Shown in pieces: positions 45,694 through 57,600 of a DNA stretch of 64,000 bases. A model generated the notes under the pieces. It made no database searches. It worked only from the letters and a program-made list of their open reading frames with translations, and was not told the DNA's origin. The translations under genes were made by a program, and so were the position numbers. Source of the DNA: Lates calcarifer (lineage: Eukaryota; Chordata; Actinopteri; Centropomidae). The DNA lies in the NCBI RefSeq assembly GCF_001640805.2, contig NC_066844.1, forward strand, positions 13,764,543-13,828,542. The letters are read 5' to 3'. How positions within the stretch are numbered: position 1 is the first letter of the stretch; every line of letters starts with the position of its first letter.

Positions 45694-48600
45694 GTATGGT
45701 CGTTCCTTGAGCACTGAGAGCATAAATGATTTAATTAAAAAGGAGTTTTACTGATTGCTTTCTTGACTACATCTGTGATTAATTACTCGTTGCCAGATGG
45801 ATTTCTTTGATTTAATTTTTATGGTTTAGATTATCTACAATCTCGCTTCAACTTTCCTCCAAGTGAAATGAGTCAGTACTTTTTCTCACTTGGCTCATTA
45901 GTGTATGCTTGTGTTTATTTGTGTGACTGTGAGGAGGCGCAGGCTGCCTCTTGGTGAGTCACAAAGTCTGTTTTTTAACAAGGGTCTCTCTCCCAGCACA
46001 TATGGCAGTCATTAGAAAGCAGCATGACCAGCCGTTTGATCTCACTGTCTGGCTGAAGAGGAGAACTTTCAAAGTAGTCTTTGAAATGCATTGTTGCTGG
46101 AACACCTGAGCGCTGTCTGTTTGGTGAACACATCCTTTTCACATGCTCTCTGTGTAGACCTCAAAGTGATCAGATCTGTTTGTTTTTTTTTAAACTGTTT
46201 CCCAGCATAGTGCCACGTGAAAATGTATTTTGAGTCAGCTGGCATTTAGTACTGTTTCAGGATATTTTCTCACCAGTTCTCCAATGAGTAAAGTAATCTA
46301 CCCTCAGTTTCAGGTCATAGTATTCTGACTCATGTAAGCCAACACAAAAATCATACCTTTTGAAAGCGTTAACAGCACCTGATGCTCTTGAAACAACCTA
46401 CTTAGTTTCTTGTTTAATTTTTTAAAGAGTTCTCAGACTAAAACAGGTATCAGGTCCCTTTAATTTTTAACTGACATACCAGAAAGCTCAGAAAAAAAGT
46501 ATTCACAACATTTACTTATGTGGAAGCATAGCACTCTATAAAAAGGAGGGAATATCCTATCTTTACCCAAGTAAAAGTACAGAGGTATTAGCAACAACAT
46601 TTACTGAAAGTAGCATTTATAATTAAAAGAACTATTTGTACTTTTGACTATTTCTACATAGCTGATGTTAGCCTTAAAAGCTGTTCACTAGAGAGAATGT
46701 TGCAAGAGCAGCATCAAACTTCATTCCCTTACTCACCAGGAGCTGTCTCCAGTAGTGGAAAGCAAGCAGTGGTTGGGATGGAGCTGATCAAACAATAACA
46801 ACACAGAATATTTTACAAACTGATCATAATTTTTTAAACTACAAATCTTAATCTGAAAAACAACCAGTAATAATATCTTTTAAATTCATGTGATGGAACA
46901 AGTGCAATATTTATGTCTGACATGTGGGAGGGTAGTGTAAGTGTAAAGTAGCATCAGATGGAAATACCCAAGTAATGTACATCAAAAAAGTACAGCATTT
47001 AGGTAAATGTAATTTGTTACCTCCCACCACTGTGTATCTGTATTTCTACACAGCCTAATTTGTGGTTACCTAGGGTGAGGTGGTAGGTTGTAGACCTGAT
47101 CAAAGCTGCAGGGTGGGCCCAGCCCTAAGCAGGTCAGTGGCTGAAGGTCGTGTGAAGAGAGCACCTCTGGGCTCCCTGCCCATAATGACAGGGTTGCGGG
47201 TGGGGCGGGGGGGATCGGTGACCTCCCTGACACAGCTTTGACCTCTCTTTTTTATCATTGAAGACCTTGTTTTGAAGCTTTCCTCAGTTAAACTGAGAGC
47301 AGTTTCTGTCAGCATAAATTTGTGTTTAAAACCAAAAAGGCAATGTTTTTGTGAATATACTAGAGTAGTTTAGGATAAGGATATGTCGTTTGATGCTGAG
47401 TGTTTTAACTATACGTTCAACGTTTTATGAACTCTTTAGAAAGTGACATGGGGAGAAAAAAGAGAAAAGGGATTCTGAGTCACGTGCATTGATTTTGAAG
47501 GTGAATCTAAAATTCAATGGCTGTTTGTGAGCTTGAAATCAGACTGTTAACTAAAGGCCTTTGTCAGTTTCTCCCTGTTTTGATGTCACTGGCTAACAAC
47601 AATGCAGCATTGATATATAGGCTCTTGGAAGGATTGTGGTCTGGATAGCTACAACAATTCATGAAAGGATTACTATAGTGATTAATCCCTGATTGAACAG
47701 CCACGATAATTTTTCCTATAAAATCAAATCAAATCAAAAAATTCCTGCCGTGCAGCTCACATCAAACTTGGACATAGAGTAGAAGGAGTGGGTATGTCGT
47801 TGAAATCTGAAAACAAAAAGTTAGCATATGACCAAGTTAGTGTGACTGCAGATGAAGCCCTTTGTTGAGCAGCACACTCTGCCCACAGAACTGTAAATCT
47901 CACTGAGGTTCAGGGCGTTGAAAAACAACAAAGTGGAAAAGCAGCTTGTACAGTCTAAAAGTGAAATGACAGCTCTGTTGTGGTGCCGAGAACAGTGTGT
48001 CCTGGTAGACTGAAGTTTAACACCATGCCAGAAAGTGTCTTCCCGCCCCTGCGGTCACACTGGACGTCAACATGACCCTCACTTTCCACCGCAGAGGCCA
48101 AGCAGTTGGATGCCACATGTTTTTCATTGAAGTCAGAGAAATAAAAGGCGCATTCCTGGACAGAAAGCGGCATCAATACACTAACACAAACTTTTGGCAA
48201 TGAGATAGTGTTTCTGAGATCAACAGTAGTAGGATGTTGATGGTAATGCTATAATCTGAACAATGTGGGTTTACAGAAGGATGAATAAGAAAAGCAGTTT
48301 TCTTATTGCATGAGGAGGTTTCTTTTTCTGATTTTGTACCATACTCCCAATCACTAAAAGGCATATTATTATTTGATGCCTCCACTGGTGGGCAGCAAAG
48401 TCAGGATTTTTTTAATTTCATGCAGTGGCTTTAATTAAAGTAGCAATAGACAACTTTCTCCTCTGGCGTTTCCAAATGGCATTTATGTTGGCGCTGCAGA
48501 GGTTTCATCGCTGCTCATTTTAGAAAAGTCACTGCCAGGAAATGTGTTACTTGTTTATATTATCAAACAGACAATGAATCATTTGTCTGTTTCTGGCTGC

Positions 48601-51600
48601 TAGCGGTATCAACATGGCTGCCGCTATCAGCCTAGCAAAGCAAGAAACAACTGGAAAAATCCCAATTTGAACTAGAAACTTGGTGTCAATACTGTGATAA
48701 AGGCAGAGTAAAACACCCAGTTGTATTAAGGGCTGAATTTCTGCCCCAGTCCAAACATGACTTTCTCCATCAAATAATTGCCTGAAGTTCACTCCTGTTT
48801 CACTTCAGTTTCTGTCACTCCCTCTGTTTCCCTCTTTGCATCCTCTGAAAACAGGACTCTTTTTCTTTTGCCAGGTAGAGTTCTGTGGTTGTTCCACCAA
48901 CCATTATTTCTGCTACCTGGGGAAAACAAAAATGGCCTTTTGGTTGCTGACAGTGGCAGACTCTTCAACTGAACTTTTTTTTTTTTTTTTTTCAAATGTT
49001 CACATTGAGTGGCAGCCAGAATTGCATAGTGAAAGGGTAGCTCATAGGGAACCAATCTAAATGCTGATGGTGTCATTATTCTATGGCCATTTCACTGTGC
49101 AGTCAATAATTACTTCATAATAAGTTAAAACAAAAGTTACCTATTGTTACGTTAATTGATTATTTAAGCACAGTGTTATCAGAATTTGTCCAAGGAATTG
49201 AACAGGTTTTAAAATATCAGAATATGAGCCTGAATGTTGGCAACAGCTTAACACACCGAAGTATGACCTAAATATAATTCATCACTAAACAATAATATTT
49301 CTACCTTGTCCTGTATGAAAGGCAGTTCTGCTGACTGCAATAGACTGATTCTAAAAACTATTCATCTTAAACAATGGAGTGGAAATTCAATTAAACTATG
49401 CAGCACGACTTCATTGTCTTTTAGTTTGGTTGCTTTGCAGCAGAGGAAAATGTGGGATGATGACATTTCAGGGTTTTTTTTATTAGACCAATGTTGTTAC
49501 AGAGGAAGGATACAGTGTGCAGGGGAAAAAGACAATGGTGTATATGGGACCTAATGACAAAAGAACCTCGTGACTCGTTGTTTACAATTTATAGTGCACT
49601 TATAAAAAGCTGAATTATGGCTGAAATATCTCTGCTGCACTGTTTTTTCACACAAAATAAAGACAATGCTCTTGCGTTGACTTTGATCTCTTGGAACATG
49701 GGTCCCATACGGATACTTGCCTGGTGGCTCTCCTCATCATTCAAGACAAACATGACATTGAGATAAGTCACTGTTCCTCTACCAAATAAAATGCAGTCAT
49801 TACATCCTTTGGCTAAAAGGATGGCGGTATGTGCAGAGGTACAGATGGAGGTTGAGACAGTGTGTGTTGACTCTTGCAAATCTCATGTGGTCTTTTTTTT
49901 TTTTTTTTCCTCTAGATGACCGAAGGTCGTCTTTGCCAGGTTCTCCTCCTCGATGGCAGAAACCTTGAGCTGTTGGTGCAGGTAATGTGTGTGTTTCAGT
50001 TGGTTTCTCAGTGAGATGTTTTGTGGACCAGTAATGGGATTTTGTCATGTGTAAACTTGTTTTGTTCCGTCTGAAATTTTTTATGGTGTTTCAAGCACAT
50101 TACTGTAAAAAAAGATCTAAACTCAACCGCTATGTTTTTATCCAAACTCTCTAGCCCAAGCTGTTGTCTCGAGAGCTGTTAGATCTGGTGGCCTCACATT
50201 TTAACCTGAAGGAGAAAGAATATTTTGGATTGTGCTTCATAGATGACACGTAAGTACACTTCCTAATTTAAGTGATATAAAAGAGACAAAAAAAAGTGAT
50301 ATGTCCTCTTTAGTGTGGCTGTGCTATTTTATTATGTTTTAATTTAATGAAAGTGATTAGTTGATTTATAACCAATCCTTGTTTGCAGAGTGAGAGAAAT
50401 GCTTTAAGAGAGGAAAGAAAAGAAGACAGAAAATTAAGATAGCAGTATTCCAACATATGATTTATTCTTCTATTCCTGCTCAGTGGCCAGAATAACTGGC
50501 TCCAGCTGGATCGTAAAGTCCTTGATCATGATTTCTCCAAGACTTCAGGGCCTTTGGAACTCAAGTTCCTTGTGAGGTGAGTGCTCTCGCTACGAAAGCT
50601 TGCCAGATGTGGAATACTGGTGTGCCTTCTCAGGCACATCAGCCCATACTATTAAAAATATCAGTGTTTTACATGTAAGAGTAGTGAATGACAGAGGCAT
50701 GTTGGTCCAATGAGAGCTTCATGGCCTGCAAGACTTATCCAAGCCAGCAGGTGGCAGTGATGGAGCATAGTTTAATTCCTGCCAAGTGACTGCCATACTA
50801 TAATACATCGCTTAGGACAAAGTCTGCAAATAATGCTGAATTACATCTGCACTGACATTCCATTTCAAGTGAACATTGCTTATAAACTCTTCACAGGTTT
50901 TATATTGAGAGAATCACCTTCTTGAAAGAGAACACAACAGTGGAGCTGTTCTTCCTGAATGCAAAATCTTTGGTGTTTAATGTAAGTGTTTTTAAGCATT
51001 TATTTTCTGAAAGCATGTATCATATATTTCTTTTCGTATCTAGTGACCAAATTTGGCATGTCCTCTAGTTTAAGGTTATAGCACACAGTCATTGATTGCC
51101 TTATGACAAGATGTCCTAACCCAACTATTATTTTTGTTTGTTAGTACCATGGGCAACATTTCATTCAGCTGATGGTAGATGTCCAGATGGTCACATGATC
51201 AATACGTTAATTTCATACAGTCTTTGCTTAATATAAATACCATTATTTGAGAACATAGCATAAGTATATTTTTTCCTAAAGCCTATAGTTCAGTACAGTT
51301 CATGACTTCTTGAAACAGAATTGCTGTGCATACATAGCATTTCTAACTCTTTATTCATCATATCCTATTAATTGAGCTAATACGTGTCTCTGAATTTCGG
51401 ACAATATGTACGTACAACAGTTACATGTTAAACTCCTCAAGATCTCACTCTCAAGCGGTTATCCATAATGCTGCATTCAAGTGCTGTTGGAAATTCTTGC
51501 GCATAACGCAAAGTTAATGACTCAGTGTCATGCAGGTCCTGTTTTATTGTTGACCATTCAAACTTTAGACCTTATAAACAACTTAGTAAAATAATTACAG

Positions 51601-54600
51601 TCACATGCTAACATTTATGTTTTGTGTGTATATTAGGTACGGGTATAAATTAAATAGGCGGTTGATAAACGAGTATGAGGAAAACGTGAATGCAGCCTGT
51701 GATCAAACGTTGCACTGCAGTTTTTTTCGCGGGGAGAGCAGACTGGTCACCATGGGAGACGGAGACTGTTGAACCTGCTTTCGGACCGTACCACTTTATC
51801 GATGGGGGCTCTAACCTCAAACAGGACCTTCAGCTAGGCTTACTGCGCACCATTCTGTGTTTTGTCGTCAATAAAAAAATGTCACGATACCTTAGGGGCT
51901 GAAAAACAGTGTCAGAGACACTTCTTAAACAGTTTTAAACAGCGTATTGTCTCACCGGCAGTGGTTCAGTCGGTAACGGTGGGACCGAGGTACGGTACGG
52001 GAAGATTTTTTCTCAAGTCAAGTGTTTCGGACAGACTGCACTTTGTGTGTGAATGTTTCTTTTAAAAAACATGCTAATTTGACCATTTTTTACAACAGGA
52101 GACCATCGAAGTCGAGAGTGGGAATGTTTTCAAGTTAGCCGCATTCGCATTGCAGGTAAGAAAGAGTTTGGCGCAGGCTTCCCAGACTGAGATTTTGTCA
52201 CTCACCCAAATGTGAATGAAGACGCTCGGGGCACTCAGCATTTGAAAACAGTTGTCTCTTGAGGTTTGCTTTGGACGGAGCTATTGTTAAAGAAACTGAC
52301 CTTTTTATAACAGAATTGCCCTCTAAAACGAGCTTGTGCTTCATGGCAGCGTTTATTATCGTGACCTTAGAAAAAAATAGATACAGTCAAATTAAACGTG
52401 TTGTCATTCAGTCGTGGAACGTTACCTTTGTGCGATTGTGCAGGTGGCTAACATTAGCACGCTGGTCAATTCAGTGTTGTATTTTCTTATAATGCACATA
52501 CTAACTGCATTATTTTCCCTTTTTAAGGAGGCCAAAGGAGACTACAGCAGGTAAGAAGTCATGAATACTATAACGTAAAAGCCCTTAATGAAAGAAATAC
52601 TGAAAGTTCTACCTAAAAGGTCTTTGTAACAAGTTAACTCTCTTTTAGTGAGCTGTACAGTAGAATTGGGGAATAATCAAAATACTACTACTTTTTCTTC
52701 ATTTAAAAAGTTAAATTTACCATGATATTTTGATATTTTTGCTCTATTGGTATACATTTATGAACTTGATCTAGATCTAATTGATCTAGATTCTGCAGTT
52801 GAATGTACACTTTGCACAATACATGAAGTGTATGTCGGTGTACAAGGAAGAATGGTTTGATTTGTCAAGCTGTTTGGTCAGGGCTCAGTGCATAAATGAT
52901 AGCTGTGTATTGCTAGTTAATGCTTAACTTGACAAGCCCTGATTATATTTCACACTGGATTTCCCTTGGGTAATAATTTCCTTGATTTTGCTCTTGTGAT
53001 ATTGAGCTGTACCTCTGCTGGCTTGCTGCCACCCACACGGTCCAAAGGTTTCCTTTAAAATCAGAACACTTGTTCTTTTGTCACACAAGTTGCCTGATAA
53101 GGGTGGACAGGCAGATGTAACATGTTTACAGTTTCAGCGAAACTATACAAAGGCACTTCTTTCACACATGTTGTGATTGCATCATCTCCCCATCAGTTGA
53201 CAAAAACAGTGGCACTTGTACAAATACATGGACATAATGTACGTGCTTCGGTCATTGACAGTGGTGGAAGATTCTGTACTAAACCTCCATAACCTCTTCA
53301 CTGGTTGAGATAATGTTTTCATAGTGGGCCTTGCTCTCAGAGGCGTGACCTGCAGATAAGGTATGTTGTTTTTTTTGCCAGCCATAGGAGTGAAGGGCAC
53401 TGGCTGCCTTTACTCTGCCTGAGTGAGTGGCTGATCAGGTTGAGGCAGCACAACCTGTGTGTTGTCCTAGTGCTTTGCCTCTAAAGGCCTCTCTCTGTCC
53501 ATTATGTGAACACAAAGACTTCTGCTCTGTAAGGAATTGCACGTGTATGGTTTGAATGATTTATGCAATGCTGAAAATGCAGTTTGACCCCTTCCTTTGT
53601 TCTCTTGCAAAAAAAGTAAAACAAAACTTGGCTGCATCTGCTTGTGCTCTTTAACTGCACTGCTATTTAGGAACATGATTGACCTGATAAATGTTAATTA
53701 CTGTTTATCACAGATTTAGTTCAGATTAATGCCTTAGTGTTTTGATTTAAAACTACTTTATTCTTGGGGTGTAGTGTGTCGTTTGAACTTTCAGTACATG
53801 TAGGTGTGGGGATGGGCTGTTCTTTGTCCTGACTCTGAAAGCACAATAAAAGACAACCTGCCAACAAATCTGGTAGAATCAGGGAGAATGGGACTGTGTC
53901 CAAATCACGCTGTCTTTTTCTTATTTGCACAGAGACTATTTTTCAATGCTTATGCTGATTATGGTTTCTATGAGGTTGTGAGACACTGACACTTTTGTTT
54001 CCTGTCAGTTGACAACAGTTATAGGAATATTTGTTTCCTTCTTTGAAAGAATGTGTAGAAAATGGCAAAATAAAGGTGTTATCCTCAAACTTTGCTCTCT
54101 TTAGCACAACTCTGGCTCCAATATCTAACACTGTGCTGGTGCATCCCCCGCTGTTCTGTGGCAGTATTTCTCATCCCTGTCAGTGATGAGTCCTTTTATT
54201 TCCACTTCTTTGAGAGAACAGGCCCAGTAAATCCACTCATAAAGCATATAATATAAATGTGTCTCCTCTACACTGTATCAGCAAAGGGCCCTGGAGCAGT
54301 GAGATTAGCTGTTGAGGAGTTAGGGAGACCTCCTCCTCCTTAAGAAGGATGAGCCAGGCCCACTGTCCAATGGTAGACAACTTGGCGTCAGGAGGACTCA
54401 CTGCAGTCATGTTATTGTAGCGGTGTCGGCCAACCCCCTGCTGTGCATTGAATTAATGCACCATCAGGTTTCACATTGTACTTGTAGCGTATCTGAATTC
54501 CCTTTCCTATGTTAATATTACATTGCATCTTGTTCTTACTACACTGATTCACACATTATTGCTGTTGCTTGCACCACCTGCAGGTATAACCCACAGCTGA

Positions 54601-57600
54601 GTGTTACTAATGTTCTCTGGAGGATGATGAAAGGCCCTGTGGAAAACGTTGGAAATCACTGAATTGATTGATGTCTTTAATTATTGCAAACAGTTTTAAG
54701 AGTAACTGAGGGGGATTTTTTTCTTGTACAATTGTAATCAGCTCTGGCAGTGAGCTTCAGACATTTGTCTGGGCCACTATATATTAAGAGCTAGTAATTT
54801 TAAATTAACTTTGATTAACACAATGTCAGTTGCATTCTAATTGTACCCACATGAATCAGTATTACACCCAGACAGTTTTAGTCCTCAGTTCTATTTGCAG
54901 GTGTAGCCTCTAGTTAGTGGTTCATTCACAGCAACAGGCTCTCTCATTGTGCTCCCTCCACAGTCACCACGTCTCAGCCCTGTGGAATAGCTGACACATG
55001 AGTATTATCTCTCCCACACTGAGTAGGCTGCACTGGGCAGGGCTGTACTGGGTGTAGGAATTGCCCCCGCGCTGCAGGCTGCAGGAAGATAACAGACGTA
55101 GTAATGAATTCCAGATTGCTGACAGGGCAGCACGGCTGTGGAGTAGATCACCCCGACAACGCCAGGCCCCAGCTCCCCATAAAATGTATGCCATCAAACA
55201 CACAGCAAGGTGCCGTGGCAGCAAAACCCAGTCAACCTAGGAGTGGTAGCTACAGGGAAGAGTGATTCAAGTGCCTCTGCCCTTGCAGTGGCTCACCTTT
55301 GTTTTTGTTTAGTAAGCTGGTGCACATAACTGGATTATAATGTTTTTGTCCTGCCATGTTAGTGGCTGTTAAATTCCATTAGAGTTAAATTGACATTCAT
55401 AAAAGTCAAGTTAAGGGCAAATGACTTCTGACCTAAAATCAGCCACTACGTTATTTTCTCATGTTGAGGTAATTGTTAAAGACATGGCTGGTACAATGGT
55501 TGAGGATGTTCTAATAGTTTATACTACATATGGTTTGACCTACACATCTGAGTTCTGTCTGAGAGGCCACTGACTATTTTCTAATAGTGCAGGGGCTTGT
55601 ACAATACTTTTCAACACAGGCAGAGGCTGCCAAGTGCTTGTGAATGGCTTTTGTTCAGGTCTCCAGTGGACTGTCCCACCAACCCAGAGCCCTTTTTGTC
55701 CAGCAGAAACTGTAGACCCAGTGCTCCCTCCTACATGATGTTAGAGTGACTCATAGTTCACTATCATAGACCTTGACAGTGACAAACACAACAATTTGTC
55801 TGTACAGATAACATGGAGAGTTGCTGTGTTTATTATGACACATGAAGCCTGTGCTTAACATTTTTGGCAGTTTGACCATATGGGTGAGAACTGTACCCAC
55901 TGCATCTGTCACGGTGTAATCCTTGGCTGAACTGAAATCTATTACAATTAATAAATAGTGCATAGAATAACTGTGAGGTGCAGCACTGTAGAGAACCTGC
56001 ATGAAGTGGCTTTGATATTTTTTTAAAAGATTTTTTTGCCAAACTCCTTAAAAGACTCCCTGTAACTTAAAGGGGCTGCATGTGCTTTTATAAATGAAGT
56101 CTGGCAAGACATGAGTGGAGTTCAAGTTTAGTCTTGGCAAGCAGTACTTCTCTTTATAGATAAGAAAGATGAAAACAATATCCTGACACTGCACCTTTTC
56201 TAAAGGTTTGCAAACATGAATTATTGCTGCCATGCCTTAAGATAGAAATTCAAACCACACTGTGAAAGAACAAACACATGGGGAAAAGTTCTCTACACAT
56301 TTTTAGATTTGGGATTGAGGTTCTTGTGTAAATATTTACGCTTACTTTCCTTATGGTCCACATGCTGGTATAGGACATCCATTTTAAGTTCATAACAGGA
56401 TACTTTAGTTTTCTGAATACAGAGATTCTCGTGTCATGTGTAGGAGAGCTGGTGGTAATAACATGTCTCTCATCAGTCAGCAGTGTAATTTTGATGCATT
56501 GCAGAATCTTTTTGCCCCTTAAAGGGAGATGGATACTCTACAAAGCACTCTGTTGTTGTGAATTAATACATTTGCTGTTCTATAAGTTTGTATATGATTT
56601 TTTTCAGTGCTGAGACTGCCAAATCAGACCTGAAGGAACTTCCGGTTCTGCCCACCAGAGTTTTAAGGGAACACCCATCTCTCAATTACTGGTAAGATAT
56701 CTGACCTCTTGAAGTCTCTGAAAACCACAAATTGCATGGGGGTTAGTTTTTGGGGATCACACAACCTTACAGATAAACCAATATCATAGTCCCTCCTTCA
56801 CAATATATGCTTAGAAAACAGTTTCCCTAGAAGAGCAGTTTTGTGCAGTAAGGTGAATTCCAACCTCCCTGATACTCAGCAGACAGTTTTGACTCTGATG
56901 AGGTGACTAATTAATGCCTGGCTTTTGTTAATTATGTTTACCCAATAAGCCAGAGAGAGCAAAGAGAGGTGCTGACAGCCACTGACTGTCTGAAGGACTG
57001 CTGTCTATCTCTTCACTCCACACTGCTGTTTGTGCTCCAATGCCTACCCCCCCACCCGTCTTTTGGTTTAATGATCATCTGAGGTTGCTTCGGAGTTAAA
57101 TATCCAAATTAAAGTTATAGTGTTATGGTGCATGGGTGAGCACACATGCACATCTGTCTCTTTCTGTCTGTCTCTGTCTGTTAAGCCGCAGTGAGTTTGC
57201 AGTCTCACTATGCTATTAAAAGGGATGATTACAGTGGGAAGCAAATCAGATGCATTTGCAGGAGAAGAGGATGAGAGCCATCAGCAGGCCAGTAGGCCAG
57301 ACTGCATTTTCTGCATGAGCAGGCAGAATGTGTGTCAAAGAGAGGGCCCTCTCACAACAATCCCTCTGTGGCTGGAATGTGTAACACTTGATGGATTATT
57401 CATTAAATGTTTTATCTATCCATTTGCAGTGAGGACAAAGTGATTGAACACTACAAGAAACTGAAGGGACTGACCAGGGGACAAGCCATTGTGCAGTAAG
57501 TTATGAAAATAAATACAGTATCTATGGTTTTTAAAATTAGTTTTCAAAATGAACTGTCCCTTATGCACTACTGTCTGTGATTCCACAGTTCAACATCAGA

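Noticed and set aside
51690..51902. 70-codon frame as an alternative frmd4b exon
   Set aside because: No similarity to FRMD4 proteins, and the joined frame from 50981 to 52099 is already complete without it.
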